This document shows, one piece after another, positions 54,302 to 64,000 of a stretch of DNA of 64,000 nt. Each line of letters begins with the position of its first letter. Position 1 is the stretch's first letter. The position numbers and the translations under genes were made by a program. The DNA is from Brevundimonas mediterranea. Lineage in GTDB: Bacteria > Pseudomonadota > Alphaproteobacteria > Caulobacterales > Caulobacteraceae. The notes below the pieces were generated by a model. It saw only the letters and a list, made by a program, of their open reading frames with translations. It had not been told where the DNA came from and did not search any database. The stretch spans positions 496,001 to 560,000 of the forward strand of contig NZ_JACIDA010000002.1 of assembly GCF_014196125.1 (NCBI RefSeq). Direction: 5' to 3'.

Positions 54302-56992
54302 ATGAACGCCCCTGTCTCTCCCTCTCCCGAAATCGCCGCCTCACTTGAGGGGGCGACGCCCTTCATGGCGCAGTATCTGACGGCCAAGGCCGGCCAGCCG
54401 GACGCCATACTCTTCTTCCGCATGGGGGATTTCTACGAGCTGTTCTTCAGGGACGCCGAGGTGGCGGCGGCGGCCCTGGGCATCACCCTGACCAAGCGGG
54501 GCAAGCACCAGGGCGAGGACATCCCCATGGCCGGGGTGCCGGTTCACGCCATGGAGGGCTATCTGGCCCGGCTGATCCGCCTGGGCCACAAGGTCGCCAT
54601 CTGCGAACAGCTGGAAGACCCGGCCGAGGCCAAGAAGCGCGGCGGCAAGGCGGTGGTCCATCGCGGCGTGGTGCGAGTGGTGACGCCCGGCACCCTGACC
54701 GAGGACAGTCTGCTGGACGCGCGCGGCGCCAACCGGCTGGCGGCGGTCGCGGTGCGCAAGGGCCGGGCGGCCGTGGCGGTGGTGGAACTGTCGTCCGGCG
54801 CCGTGGACAGTGTCGCCTGTGCGCTGGAGGACCTGGGTGCGGCGCTCGCCGCGTTTCGGCCGTCCGAGGTTCTGGTCACGGACCGGATGTATTCCGACCC
54901 GACGACGCGAGACGCCCTGGACGGGTCCGGCGGCGTGGTTCAGGCCCTGGCCTCGGCCATCGCCGAACCCCAGGCGGCGCGGGCGCGGGTCGAGCGGCTG
55001 TATGCGGTGGCGGCCCTGGACGGCTTCGGCGCCTTCGAGGAGGCCGAGGTCTCGGCCCTGGGCCTGATCGCCGCCTATCTGGAGACGACCCAGGCCGGCA
55101 AGGTTCCGGCCCTGGCCCCGCCGCGCCGGCTGGGCGAGAGCGGCTTCCTGGCCATCGATCCGGCCACGCGCACCAGTCTGGAGATCGACCGGACGCAGCG
55201 GGGCGAACGCGAAGGCTCGCTGCTGGCCTGTATCGACCGCACCGTCACCTCGGGCGGAGCCCGGGCCCTGGCGGAACGGATCGCCCGGCCGCTGCGCGAT
55301 CCGCTGGCGATCAACGAACAGCTCGACGCGGTCGAGTGGCTGCTGGAGCGGCGCGATCTGCGCCGCAACCTGCGCGAGGGGCTGAAGGCCTCCTCGGACA
55401 TCGCCCGCGCGGTCGGGCGGCTGGCCTTGGGACGCGGCGGTCCGCGCGATCTGGCGGCGGTGCGGGTCGGCCTGACCATAGCGGAGGGGGTGGCCGGCCT
55501 GTTCATCGGCCAGGTGGATCCGATCACCGGTCAGCCGCGCCGCATCGCCCTGGCCCTGGACCGGCTGAGCCTGTCGCCCGACGTGTCGCGGCTGAAGGCC
55601 GATCTGATCGACGGCCTGGTGGACGAGCCGTCGCATCTGGCGCGCGACGGCGGCTTCGTGCGCCCCGACTATCGCCCCGAACTGGACGCCGCCCGCACCC
55701 TGCGCGACGACAGCCGCCGGGTCGTGGCCGATCTGGAGGCGCGGGCCGTGGCGGAGTCGGGCGTGGCCTTCAAGGTCAAGCACAACGCCGTCCTGGGCTA
55801 TTTCCTGGAGACCTCGGCCAAGGCGGCGGAAGGCCTGCTGCGCGCCGGACCGGACAGTCCCTTCATCCATCGCCAGACCCTGGCCAGCCAGGTGCGGTTC
55901 ACCACGGTCGAACTGTCGGAGCTGGACGCCAGGATCAGCCAGGCCGGCCATCGCGCCCTGGCCATCGAGGCCGAGACCTTCGAGACCTGGCGACGCGAGG
56001 TCGCCCGTCTGGCCCAGCCGCTGCAGGCGGTCGCCGAGGCCCTGGCCGAACTGGACGCCCACGCGGCCCTGGCGGAATGGGCGCAGGAAGTGGGGGCCAC
56101 CCGGCCGGTGGTGGACGACACCCTGGTCTTTTCCGTCGAGGCCGGGCGGCATCCGGTGGTCGAGGCGGCGGTCAAGGCGGCCGGCGATCCCTATACGCCC
56201 AACAATGCGCGGCTGGACGGCTCCGGATCGGATTGCGCGCGCCTGGCCATCGTCACCGGGCCGAACATGGCCGGTAAATCCACCTTCCTGCGCCAGAACG
56301 CCTTGCTGGTGATCCTGGCCCAGGCCGGGGCTTTCGTGCCGGCGCGGTCGATGCGTCTGGGCGTGGTCGACCGGCTGTTCAGCCGCGTCGGGGCGGGCGA
56401 CGATCTGGCGCGGGGGCGGTCCACCTTCATGATGGAGATGGTCGAGACCGCCGCCATCCTGACCCAGGCCACGCCGCGCAGCTTTGTCGTTCTGGATGAG
56501 ATCGGCCGCGGCACCGCAACCTATGACGGCCTGGCCATCGCCTGGGCCACGGCCGAGGCCCTGCACGAGACCAACCGTGCGCGCACCCTGTTCGCCACCC
56601 ATTATCACGAGCTGGCCCAGCTGGAGACGCGGCTGGACCATGTCTGCAACCTGTCCATGGTCGCCAAGGAGTGGAACGGCGACCTGGTCTTCCTGCACGA
56701 GGCGGCGCCGGGGGCGGCCGACCGGTCCTATGGGGTGCAGGTGGCCAAACTGGCGGGCGTGCCGGGGGCCGTGGTCGCCCGCGCAAGATCCGTTCTCGAA
56801 CGGCTGGAAGGCGAGAAGGCGGCCACCGCCCGTCTGGACGACCTGCCTCTGTTCGCCCTGGCGGAACCGGCCCCGGTCTTCGCCCCCTCGCCGGTCGAGA
56901 CGGCGCTTGGGGCCGTGGACCCTGACGCCCTGACCCCGCGCGAGGCGCTGGAGGCCCTCTACAGGCTCAAGGGAATGCTCACATCGAGATGA
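54302..56992 (+). CDS. mutS: DNA mismatch repair protein MutS
   Basis: An 896-residue MutS. The mismatch-recognition motif MGDFYELFF is at about residues 41-49. Walker A is GPNMAGKST at about 653-661. Walker B and the ABC signature follow in VLDEIGRGTATYDG. The C-terminal helix-turn-helix domain ends RLKGMLTSR. No mutL is nearby. The ATG at 54302 begins directly after CCGCGCCAC with little ribosome binding site. Confidence 0.98.
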   Translation: MNAPVSPSPEIAASLEGATPFMAQYLTAKAGQPDAILFFRMGDFYELFFRDAEVAAAALGITLTKRGKHQGEDIPMAGVPVHAMEGYLARLIRLGHKVAICEQLEDPAEAKKRGGKAVVHRGVVRVVTPGTLTEDSLLDARGANRLAAVAVRKGRAAVAVVELSSGAVDSVACALEDLGAALAAFRPSEVLVTDRMYSDPTTRDALDGSGGVVQALASAIAEPQAARARVERLYAVAALDGFGAFEEAEVSALGLIAAYLETTQAGKVPALAPPRRLGESGFLAIDPATRTSLEIDRTQRGEREGSLLACIDRTVTSGGARALAERIARPLRDPLAINEQLDAVEWLLERRDLRRNLREGLKASSDIARAVGRLALGRGGPRDLAAVRVGLTIAEGVAGLFIGQVDPITGQPRRIALALDRLSLSPDVSRLKADLIDGLVDEPSHLARDGGFVRPDYRPELDAARTLRDDSRRVVADLEARAVAESGVAFKVKHNAVLGYFLETSAKAAEGLLRAGPDSPFIHRQTLASQVRFTTVELSELDARISQAGHRALAIEAETFETWRREVARLAQPLQAVAEALAELDAHAALAEWAQEVGATRPVVDDTLVFSVEAGRHPVVEAAVKAAGDPYTPNNARLDGSGSDCARLAIVTGPNMAGKSTFLRQNALLVILAQAGAFVPARSMRLGVVDRLFSRVGAGDDLARGRSTFMMEMVETAAILTQATPRSFVVLDEIGRGTATYDGLAIAWATAEALHETNRARTLFATHYHELAQLETRLDHVCNLSMVAKEWNGDLVFLHEAAPGAADRSYGVQVAKLAGVPGAVVARARSVLERLEGEKAATARLDDLPLFALAEPAPVFAPSPVETALGAVDPDALTPREALEALYRLKGMLTSR

Positions 56993-57082
56993 GATCAAGT
57001 AATTGCTGTCGGGGAAGGTTCTTAACCTTGCTCATCTCAGGGATGCTTGACTGAAGACCCGAAGCCTCCACTGGATACGGCG

Positions 57083-58909
57083 ATGAAACCCAGCGCGCTT
57101 TCCCTCTCGGCCAAGATCGCCCTCATGGTGATCGGCGCCCTGGCCGCCCTGACCGCGATCCTGCTGGCGGTGGCCGTGGTGCTGCTGACCCGGGATGCAG
57201 AGGCCAGCGCCGCCGAACGCCAGGAGGCCAATATGCGCGTCGCCTGGGACGTGCTGGCCGATTACGGCGACGGATTTTCGGCGCGCGACGGCCGACTGTA
57301 TGTCGGCTCCACGCCGATGAACGACTTCGTCGAACCGGTCGATCGGATCAAGGCCCTGGTGGGGGGCACGGCGACGGTCTTCATGGACGACCTGCGGGTC
57401 ACGACCAATGTGGTCAAGGCAGACGGTTCGCGCGCCGTCGGCACCAAACTCAAGCCCGGCCCCGTCCATGACGCGGTGCTGAAGTCCGGCAAGCCCTATC
57501 GTGGTCAGGCCGACATCCTGGGCAAGCCCTATTTCGTCGCCTACGATCCCATCAAGAACGCCGCCGGCCAGACCATCGGCGTGCTGTATGTCGGCATTCC
57601 CAAGGCCGACTTCATGGCCTCGGTGAACCATATGATGGCCGGCCTGCTGATCTGCGGCGTCGTCGTCACCTTGCTGGTGGTGGGCGGCTGTCTGGTCGCC
57701 TCACGCCGCATGTTCTCGCCGCTGCAGGCCCTGTGCGAGCGGATGGAGGCCCTGCGTCAGGGCCGCACCGACTTCGACGCCCCCTGGGTCTCGCGCGGCG
57801 ACGACATCGGCCAGATCGCGCGCGCCGTCATCGCCTTCCGCGACGCCGCCGTGCGCCAGAAGGCGACCGAGACCGAGGCCGAGGCGATGCGCGAAACCGC
57901 CCGCGCCACCCACGCCGCCAGCGAGGCCGAGCGCGAACGCCTGGCCAAGGAAGACGCTGTCGTGGTCGGGGCCCTGGGTCAGGGTCTGGCGGCCCTGGCG
58001 CGCGGCGACCTGAACCACCGCATCACCGCCAGCTTCGCCGAGCGCAGCCGAAAGCTGAAGGACGACTATAACACCGCCGCCGACACCCTGGCGGCCACCA
58101 TGGCCGATATCGTCGATCTGGTCGGGGCGATGCGCGCCGGAACCGCCGAGGTGTCCACGGCCACCGACGACCTGTCGCGCCGCACCGAACGCCAGGCCGC
58201 CGCCCTGGAACAGACCGCCGCCGCCCTGGATCAGATCACCGTCACTGTCCGCAAGACGGCCGAGGGCGCCCGGTCCGCCGCCGAGATCACCGCCCAGGCG
58301 CGCGGCGGGGCCGGAACGCGCGAGCGGATCATCGCCGACACCACCGCCGCCATGGGCGAGATCGAGGCGACCTCGGGCCGGATCGGCGAGATCATCGGCG
58401 TCATCGACGAGATCGCCTTCCAGACCAATCTTCTGGCCCTGAACGCGGGCGTCGAGGCGGCGCGGGCCGGCGAGGCCGGTCGCGGCTTTGCGGTCGTGGC
58501 GTCGGAAGTGCGGGCCCTGGCGCAACGCTCGGCCGACGCCGCCCGAGAGATCAAGGGTCTGATCGCCGCCTCCAGCGCCAGCGTCGGCGAAGGCGCCCGG
58601 CTGGTGTCCCAGACCGGCGGCGCCCTGTCCGCCCTGATCAGTCAGGTAGCCGAGATCAACCAGCTGGCGGGCGAGATCGCCGCCTCGGCCAAGGAACAGG
58701 CCGTGGGCCTGGCCGAGATCAATGTCGCCGTGAACCAGATGGACCAGACGACCCAGCAGAACGCCGCCATGGTCGAACAGACCACCGCCGCCAACCAGGC
58801 GCTGAGCCAGGAGGCGGAGAAGCTGGCCGAACTGGTGTCGCGCTTCCGCATCGGCGAGCCAGGCGCGGACGGCTATTCGCAGGACGACCGGACCGTCTGG
58901 GCCGCCTGA
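57083..58909 (+). CDS. Methyl-accepting chemotaxis protein with a single Cache domain
   Basis: A 608-residue chemoreceptor. Membrane helix 1 lies at about residues 12-37, followed by a periplasmic single-Cache sensor (about 40-185) with [17 protein letters not shown], helix 2 (about 188-210), a HAMP domain and a cytoplasmic signalling coil. The hairpin tip reads [22 protein letters not shown], the universal CheA/CheW contact. The C-terminus has no NWETF-type tether. The ligand is unknown. I chose the ATG at 57083. A TTG at 57047 would add 12 residues. An AAGGTT/AACCTT repeat sits upstream at 57015-57029. Confidence 0.93.
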   Translation: MKPSALSLSAKIALMVIGALAALTAILLAVAVVLLTRDAEASAAERQEANMRVAWDVLADYGDGFSARDGRLYVGSTPMNDFVEPVDRIKALVGGTATVFMDDLRVTTNVVKADGSRAVGTKLKPGPVHDAVLKSGKPYRGQADILGKPYFVAYDPIKNAAGQTIGVLYVGIPKADFMASVNHMMAGLLICGVVVTLLVVGGCLVASRRMFSPLQALCERMEALRQGRTDFDAPWVSRGDDIGQIARAVIAFRDAAVRQKATETEAEAMRETARATHAASEAERERLAKEDAVVVGALGQGLAALARGDLNHRITASFAERSRKLKDDYNTAADTLAATMADIVDLVGAMRAGTAEVSTATDDLSRRTERQAAALEQTAAALDQITVTVRKTAEGARSAAEITAQARGGAGTRERIIADTTAAMGEIEATSGRIGEIIGVIDEIAFQTNLLALNAGVEAARAGEAGRGFAVVASEVRALAQRSADAAREIKGLIAASSASVGEGARLVSQTGGALSALISQVAEINQLAGEIAASAKEQAVGLAEINVAVNQMDQTTQQNAAMVEQTTAANQALSQEAEKLAELVSRFRIGEPGADGYSQDDRTVWAA

Positions 58910-58931
58910 GCCCAAGCCGGACAAGATCAAA

Positions 58932-58965
58932 AAAGGCCCGCTCGGCGATCACCGAGCGGGCCTTT
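58932..58965. terminator. Bidirectional terminator between the chemoreceptor and lpdA
   Basis: AAAGGCCCGCTCGG (58932-58945) pairs perfectly with CCGAGCGGGCCTTT (58952-58965) around six bases. On the plus strand TTTCGTTA follows. On the minus strand TTTTTTGATC follows, so it can end both converging transcripts. Confidence 0.9.
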
Positions 58966-58996
58966 CGTTATCAGACGCCTGTCAGGGCGCGGCGGA

Positions 58997-60403
58997 TCAG
59001 GCCTGCATCATCCAGCCTTCGACATCCATGGCCGCCTGGCGGACGGCTTCCGAACGGGTCGGGTGGGCGTGGCAGGTGCGGGCGATGTCTTCCGAGGCGC
59101 CGCCGAAGCTCATGGTGATGGCGGCCTCGTGGATCATTTCGCCGGCCTGCGGGCCCATGATGTGGACGCCCAGGACCTTGTCGGTGGCGGCGTCGGCCAG
59201 CACCTTCACGAAACCGTCGGTCTCGTGGTTGATCTTGGCGCGGCTGTTGGCGGTGAAGGGGAATTTGCCCTTCTTGTAGGCGACGCCGGCCGCCTTCAGC
59301 TGATCCTCGGTCTGACCGACCCAGGCCACTTCGGGGAAGGTGTAGACGACGCTGGGCACCAGGGCGTAATCGACGTGGCCGTACTTGCCGGCGATGGTGT
59401 CGATCACGGCGACCGCGTCTTCCTCCGCCTTGTGCGCCAGCATCGGGCCGTGGGTCACGTCGCCGATCACCCAGACGCCGTCGGCGACCTTGAAGTGGTC
59501 ATGGTCGATGAAGCCGCGCTTGTCCGGCGTGACGCCGATGGTCTCGAGACCCAGGCCCTCGGTGTAGGGGCGGCGGCCGATGGCGACCAGGACGACGTCG
59601 CCCTTGATGGTTTCGGCTGCGCCGCCGGCCGAAGGTTCGACCGTCAGTTCGACCCCGTCCTTGACCGGCTTGGCGCCCGTGACCTTGGCGCCCAGTTTGA
59701 AGACCATGCCCTGTTTGGTCAGTGTGCGCTGGAAGGCGGTGGCGACCTCGGTGTCCATGCCCGGCGTGATCCGGTCCAGGAACTCGACCACCGTCACCTC
59801 GGCGCCCAGGCGGCGCCAGACCGAACCCAGCTCCAGGCCGATGATGCCGGCGCCGATGACGATCAGCTTCTTCGGCACGGCCGGCAGCGACAGGGCGCCC
59901 GTGGAATCGATCACCTTGCCGTCCTCGAAGGCAACGCCGGGCAGGGGGGTGGGCTCCGAGCCGGTGGCGATGACGATGTTCCTGGCCTCAAGCGTCTGGA
60001 CCGAACCGTCGGCGGCGGTCACCTCGACCTTGCCTTTGGCGACGATCTTGCCGCGGCCCTTGATCCAGTCGGCCTTGTTCTTCTTGAACAGGAATTCGAT
60101 CCCCTTGGTCAGGGCGGTGACGCTGTCGTCCTTGGCCTTGTGCATCTGGCCCAGGTTCAGCTTGGGCTGAACCTCGATGCCGATCTTGGCGAACTCGCTG
60201 TTGGCGGCGTCGAACATTTCCGAGGCGTGGAGCAGGGCCTTGGACGGCATGCAGCCGACGTTCAGGCACGTGCCCCCCAGGGTGGCGCGCATCTCGACGC
60301 AGGCGACCTTGAGGCCCAGCTGGCCGGCGCGGATCGCGGCGTTATAGCCGCCGGGCCCTCCGCCGATGATGACGACGTCGTAGGGAACGGGGGCTTCGGC
60401 CAT
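58997..60403 (-). CDS. lpdA: Dihydrolipoyl dehydrogenase
   Basis: A 468-residue FAD enzyme, E3 of the 2-oxoacid dehydrogenase complexes. The FAD-binding IIGGGPGGYNAAIRAGQ is at about residues 11-27, and the redox disulfide is in GGTCLNVGCMPSK (about 43-55). The NAD-binding GAGIIGLELGSVW and the C-terminal HAHPTRSEA (active-site His-Glu) are intact. AGAGGATATC precedes the ATG. No other E1 or E2 genes are adjacent, so it is probably transcribed alone here. Confidence 0.98.
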   Translation of the reverse strand: MAEAPVPYDVVIIGGGPGGYNAAIRAGQLGLKVACVEMRATLGGTCLNVGCMPSKALLHASEMFDAANSEFAKIGIEVQPKLNLGQMHKAKDDSVTALTKGIEFLFKKNKADWIKGRGKIVAKGKVEVTAADGSVQTLEARNIVIATGSEPTPLPGVAFEDGKVIDSTGALSLPAVPKKLIVIGAGIIGLELGSVWRRLGAEVTVVEFLDRITPGMDTEVATAFQRTLTKQGMVFKLGAKVTGAKPVKDGVELTVEPSAGGAAETIKGDVVLVAIGRRPYTEGLGLETIGVTPDKRGFIDHDHFKVADGVWVIGDVTHGPMLAHKAEEDAVAVIDTIAGKYGHVDYALVPSVVYTFPEVAWVGQTEDQLKAAGVAYKKGKFPFTANSRAKINHETDGFVKVLADAATDKVLGVHIMGPQAGEMIHEAAITMSFGGASEDIARTCHAHPTRSEAVRQAAMDVEGWMMQA

Positions 60404-60527
60404 GATATCCTCTGGTCTTCTGGCGCGTGGGGGGCAGGCGGGCGGACACTAGCGCCGACCCCGCAGGGGTCAACCGCCGGGCGACATATGGGGCGCCGGA
60501 ATCGACCTTTGCAGGGGGATGCGGCCG

Positions 60528-62420
60528 TCAGGAGGCGATTTCAGGCGCCGGTTCGTCCGTCTGGCCCGTATTTTCGCTCGCGTCCGCGTCCTGCTGCTCC
60601 GCGCGGGGCAGGGTGACGGAGACCTCCGCCCCTTCGCCCGGCGTGCTGTCGATCGCCAGGACGCCCGAGGACTGGCGCGCGAAGGCGAAGGCCTGCGACA
60701 GGCCGAGGCCGGCGGCGTCCGGCCGGGTGGTGAAGAAGGGCTCGGCCGCACGGCGCAGGGTGTCGGCGTCCATGCCGGGGCCGGAATCGCGCACGCTCAG
60801 TCTCAGGCTGTCGTCGGCCATCACCGCCAGCCGCACCGCGACCGAACCGACGCCGTTCGACGCCTCGACCGCGTTTCGCGTCAGGGCCAGCACCGCCGCC
60901 TCGAAGGCCGCCGGATCGATCCGGGCGAAGGCCGGTTGGGCCGGGGTTTCGATCATCAGGTCGATCGACGGCCCCGACAGCAGACGCAGCTTGGCCTCCA
61001 GGCCCGCCAGGAAGATCCCGACGTCCAGCCGCTGAAGATTGGTGCGGTCCTCGTCCTGCGAGAAGGCGCTGAGGCGGCGGGTCAGGCGTTCGCCGCGCTG
61101 ACCGGCGGCCAGGGCCGCCTGGCCCAGGCGGCGAATGCGCTCGGGCTCGTCGGCATGGCGCAGCATCATGTCCAGGGCCGAGGTCATGACCCCCAGAAGG
61201 GCGTTGAAATCATGGGTCACGCCGCCGGCCAGACGGCCGACATTGGCCATGCGCCGTTCGGCCTCCAGCTCGGCGCGAACCGCCTGTTCGGCGCGCGCCG
61301 CCTCGGCGACCGTGTCCAGCAGCGCCTGATTATGGGCGGCCAGGATCTCGCTCTCACGGCGGGCGAAGTCCGCCTGGGCCGCTTGAAGGGCCTCGGCGAC
61401 GGGGTCGAGCGGATCGTCCTGGCCGGCGTCGTCTTCCGGCGCATCGGACAGAGGGGCCGGTTCTGCGGTTTCGGAGCCGGTCTGCGCCGGGGCGATGTCG
61501 GCCAAGGGGACGCCGGCCAGCAGGACGGCGTCCGGACGATCCGTCTCGTCGGTCAGGGGCAGCAGGGTCCAGCGGATCCCCGCGCCGTCCGCGTCCACCG
61601 TCTCGATCGGCGCAGCCTCGCCGTCATCGGCGGTCAGGGCGGCGCGCAAGGCCTGGCGGCCCTCGGTGCGACGGTCGAGCGGAAGGAACAGGTCGGCGAA
61701 GTCGGAACCCGTCACCCCCTCGCCGCGCCCCAGCATGATCAGGGCGGCGCGGTTGGCCTGGCGGATGCGGCCGTCGGCGTCGACCACCACCAGGGCGCTG
61801 GAGGCGGCGTCGAACACCCGGTCGGCCAGGCTGGGCGGGGCGGCGGGCGGCGGCGGGGGCGGCGCCGGTTCGATGGCGGGGGTGGTCAGGACGTCGGTCT
61901 CGACGATGGCGGCGATGGAGCCGGTGATCTGGCCCCTTTCGTTCTCGATCGGCATGGCCGTGACCGAAACCAGCATCTTCTTGCGGGTCGCGGCGTTCAT
62001 CATCAGATGCTGGAAGCCCCGCACCGTCTGACCACGCAGGGCGCGGGCGCTGGGCAGCAGATCGGCGGGGATCGGCTTGCCGTCCGGGAAGGTGATGCCC
62101 CAGGTCGCGGAATGGAAACGCAGGCCCAGCAGTTCGGCGTCGCGACGGCCCAGCAGCTGATGGGCGGCGCGGTTGGCGAAGACGAACTTGCCGGTGCTGT
62201 CGGTCTCGACCATGGCCACGGGCACGGCGTTCATCGTCTCGAACAGGCGTCTGTCCGAGGATTCGGCCACCTTCTGGACGATGTCGAGCTGGTCGCTTGC
62301 GCTGGCGTGGCGGGCGCCGTGGGTCACGGCGAACCAGAGGGCGACGGCCGCGAGGGCGTAGCCGACGACGGCCATGATGCCGAAGATCAGCGTCCAGTTG
62401 ACCTCGCCTTCGAGAAACAT
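60528..62420 (-). CDS. PAS-domain sensor histidine kinase
   Basis: A 630-residue orphan sensor kinase. A membrane helix (about residues 8-33) is followed by a PAS domain (about 60-180), a Pro-rich linker with a run of eight or more Pro/Ala, a second PAS-like domain (about 200-310), a coiled coil and a HisKA region with VTHDFNALLGVM, the usual phospho-accepting His. The HATPase domain has RNAVEAS, DSGPGM and AAGLGLSQAFAF. No response regulator is adjacent. The ATG at 62420 is the best family start. Longer frames read into the terminator of the next gene. Confidence 0.9.
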   Translation of the reverse strand: MFLEGEVNWTLIFGIMAVVGYALAAVALWFAVTHGARHASASDQLDIVQKVAESSDRRLFETMNAVPVAMVETDSTGKFVFANRAAHQLLGRRDAELLGLRFHSATWGITFPDGKPIPADLLPSARALRGQTVRGFQHLMMNAATRKKMLVSVTAMPIENERGQITGSIAAIVETDVLTTPAIEPAPPPPPPAAPPSLADRVFDAASSALVVVDADGRIRQANRAALIMLGRGEGVTGSDFADLFLPLDRRTEGRQALRAALTADDGEAAPIETVDADGAGIRWTLLPLTDETDRPDAVLLAGVPLADIAPAQTGSETAEPAPLSDAPEDDAGQDDPLDPVAEALQAAQADFARRESEILAAHNQALLDTVAEAARAEQAVRAELEAERRMANVGRLAGGVTHDFNALLGVMTSALDMMLRHADEPERIRRLGQAALAAGQRGERLTRRLSAFSQDEDRTNLQRLDVGIFLAGLEAKLRLLSGPSIDLMIETPAQPAFARIDPAAFEAAVLALTRNAVEASNGVGSVAVRLAVMADDSLRLSVRDSGPGMDADTLRRAAEPFFTTRPDAAGLGLSQAFAFARQSSGVLAIDSTPGEGAEVSVTLPRAEQQDADASENTGQTDEPAPEIAS

Positions 62421-62577
62421 TCGGTCGATCCGTTTCAATCTGGGGCGTCCGCCGCCCAGGTTCGCCAGGATCTGCAAGGGGCGAACCAGCGGAGCGGGGG
62501 GTGGTCTCCGATACCCAGACCTCATGACGAGGCCCGTCGTCAAGCCGCCGGGAAGCGCGGCGCGCATCGCCCATGAA

Positions 62578-62607
62578 AAAGGGCCGGACGTCGCCGTCCG
62601 GCCCTTT
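62578..62607 (-). terminator. Rho-independent terminator of the TonB receptor gene
   Basis: AAAGGGCCGGACG (62578-62590) pairs with CGTCCGGCCCTTT (62595-62607) around TCGC. On the minus strand TTTTTCATGG follows. It is 21 bases past the receptor stop. Confidence 0.9.
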
Positions 62608-62628
62608 CTATGTCTAGGTTTCGGGGTC

Positions 62629-64000
62629 CTAGAGCTTGAAGCGGACGCCGACGAAGATGTTGTAGCCGAACTTCTCGTACTCGTAGGTGCGCTCGCGCGA
62701 GCCGTAGTAGCGAACCCCGGCCGAGTCGGTCAGGTTCTTGGCCTCGCCGAACAGTTCGACCCCGTTGCCGAAGTCATAGCTGGTGGTGAAGTCCAGCTGT
62801 TCGCGGCCCTCGACATAGAGGTCCAGATCGGCGTCGTCGGCGTTGATCTCTTCAAGATAGTCGCCACGCTTCGTGTAGGACAGGCGGGCGCTGAAGCCGG
62901 CCATTTCGTAGAAGAGGGCCGCATTATAGTTGCTGTCCGACTGGCCCGGCAGGGAGAAGGTATCGCGACCGCCATAGGATTGCGCCGTTTTGATCTCGGC
63001 GTCGGTCCAGGTGTAGTTGGCGAAGACGCCGAAGCCCGACAGCAGACCTGGCAGGAAGTCGAACTTGCGCTGCAGGTTCAGCTCCAGACCGGCCAGATGC
63101 CCGTCGGGGGCATTGATCGGGGTTTCGAAGTCCGCCTCGCCATCGGCGCCGAAGGCTTCGGTATATTTCAGGATGTACCGATAGTCGGTTAGATCCTTGT
63201 AGAAGGCGTTGGCCGAGACCACGCCCAGGCTGGTGAAATAGTATTCGAGGCCGACGTCGATATTGTTCGACAGCGTGGGCTGCAGGTCCGGGTTGCCGAT
63301 CTCGTAGGAGATGTTCGAACCGTCGGTTTCCTCGATGCGACGCGGAACGATTTGACTGAACTCGGGCCGCGAGATCGACCGCGTCAGGGCGAAGCGACCG
63401 ATCAGGTTGTCGGAGAAGCTGTGGCGCAGGGTCAGGTTGGGGAAGAACTCGGTATCGTCGCGGCTGACCTTGGCCATGTCGTAAGGATCGCTGCCGTCGT
63501 TATCGATCAAAGCGGCCGCCTCGCCGTCGAACTTGGTGTTCTCGACACGAAGACCGATGATGACGTTGGTCGCGCCCATGTCGAAACGTGCCTGGGCGTA
63601 GCCGGCCAGGATGTCTTCCTGGGCCGTGTAGTCCGCGGCGATCGAGTCGGGCAGGCGGATCGGGGACGCGGCGCGGGCGCTGGCGAAATAGGCGTCGGCC
63701 AAGTCAGCGTCGAACTTGAAGCCGAGGTCATAGTCGTAGTTGCGCGACGCGCGGTCGCTCAGCACCGAGGCCAGCGTGCCGGGGCTCGCCGAGGACGCGC
63801 GGTTGCGATAGCGCTGCTCATCCGCATTGATCTCGCGGCTGTTGAACTTGGCGCCGAACTTCCACGTCACATCGCGACCGGCGAACTGGCTGGGCAGCTC
63901 GAAGTTGGTCCTGAAGGCGACGTCTTCCTGCTTGGTGCTGTTCTCGCGGAAGGTGTTTTCGCGGAAGGAGAACTTGGTGGGGTCGCGGTAGAAGCCGGTC
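62629..64000 (-). CDS. TonB-dependent receptor, C-terminal part (N-terminus off the window)
   Basis: About 456 codons are visible of an outer-membrane receptor. They cover barrel strands with EFFPNLTLRHSFSDNLIGRF, FSQIVPRRIEETDGSN and the C-terminal FGYNIFVGVRFKL. The frame stays open to the window edge, so the plug domain and signal peptide are missing. The apparent start at 63870 is an internal GTG, not a real start. The barrel resembles Caulobacter-type TonB receptors for sugars or other organic ligands more than siderophore receptors, but the substrate is unknown. Confidence 0.9.
   Translation of the reverse strand, partial: TGFYRDPTKFSFRENTFRENSTKQEDVAFRTNFELPSQFAGRDVTWKFGAKFNSREINADEQRYRNRASSASPGTLASVLSDRASRNYDYDLGFKFDADLADAYFASARAASPIRLPDSIAADYTAQEDILAGYAQARFDMGATNVIIGLRVENTKFDGEAAALIDNDGSDPYDMAKVSRDDTEFFPNLTLRHSFSDNLIGRFALTRSISRPEFSQIVPRRIEETDGSNISYEIGNPDLQPTLSNNIDVGLEYYFTSLGVVSANAFYKDLTDYRYILKYTEAFGADGEADFETPINAPDGHLAGLELNLQRKFDFLPGLLSGFGVFANYTWTDAEIKTAQSYGGRDTFSLPGQSDSNYNAALFYEMAGFSARLSYTKRGDYLEEINADDADLDLYVEGREQLDFTTSYDFGNGVELFGEAKNLTDSAGVRYYGSRERTYEYEKFGYNIFVGVRFKL

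Noticed and set aside
54341..56998. An 885-codon minus-strand frame over mutS
   Set aside because: Pure antisense shadow. The mutS frame has all expected motifs.
57001..57046. TTAACC before the chemoreceptor as a CtrA box
   Set aside because: Only one TTAA half is present, without a second half at the right distance.
62629..63870. Treating 63870 as the start of the second TonB receptor
   Set aside because: The frame is open and receptor-like upstream of it to the window edge, so the true start lies outside.

Overview
The window is a GC-rich, gene-dense piece of an alphaproteobacterial chromosome, most likely from the Caulobacterales and probably Brevundimonas. The best evidence is a DivL-type cell-cycle kinase with Tyr in place of the phospho-acceptor His. 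Supporting signs are sigma-EcfG promoters (GGAAC-N16-CGTT), a PHB regulator, COG0523/DUF1826 genes flanking a Zur-like palindrome, and TonB receptors. I see no rRNA, tRNA, CRISPR array, transposase or phage gene. The lineage call is inference from these features.

1-7.8 kb: the large NAD-glutamate dehydrogenase (C-terminus off the left edge), an AI-2E-type membrane protein, a HerA-like DUF853 ATPase and an Nfu-type Fe-S scaffold. 7.8-15.5 kb: a co-directional run with two XRE regulators, tsaB, rimI, fur, miaB, phoH, ybeY, lnt and a third XRE regulator. It covers tRNA modification (t6A, ms2i6A), rRNA maturation, lipoprotein acylation and iron regulation. 15.5-25.7 kb: a Gre-type factor, a flavoprotein, an M28 peptidase, divL, a zincin-like protein, marC, pyrF, a Gly/Pro/Tyr-rich secreted protein, SdhAF4 and htpX. 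25.7-34.6 kb: a second M28 peptidase, a thiolase and phaR (PHB metabolism), a PAQR protein, HMG-CoA lyase, and a divergent GT39/GT2 pair that looks like a polyprenyl-phosphate sugar donor and transferase system.

34.6-38.1 kb: a non-coding stretch with possible RNA structure and an inverted repeat element, then groESL with its terminator, promoter and CIRCE operator, then a glycine-zipper protein. 38.1-44.9 kb: a zinc-type COG0523 GTPase divergent from DUF1826 across a Zur-like palindrome, pgi, a small secreted protein facing pgi across a GTAAAC/GTTTAC palindrome, a DsbD-like protein and an OmpA-type lipoprotein.

45.0-48.9 kb is the most interesting part. Four transcription units here carry a perfect GGAAC-N16-CGTT promoter, the signature of the alphaproteobacterial general stress sigma factor EcfG. 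They encode a glycine-zipper lipoprotein, a lipid kinase with a metallophosphoesterase, a DUF1328 membrane peptide, and a YqjD/YqjE-like membrane pair. All are envelope or lipid functions, so the region reads as a general-stress envelope island. No EcfG, NepR or PhyR gene is visible in the window.

49-64 kb: an FAH-family hydrolase with a maleylacetoacetate isomerase-like GST, an aldo/keto-reductase-fold protein lacking the catalytic tetrad, btuB under a cobalamin riboswitch, a DUF4328 protein, mutS, a chemoreceptor, lpdA, a PAS histidine kinase and a second TonB receptor cut by the right edge. Start codons were chosen by family alignment, ribosome binding site and gene overlap. Many differ from the longest possible frame.
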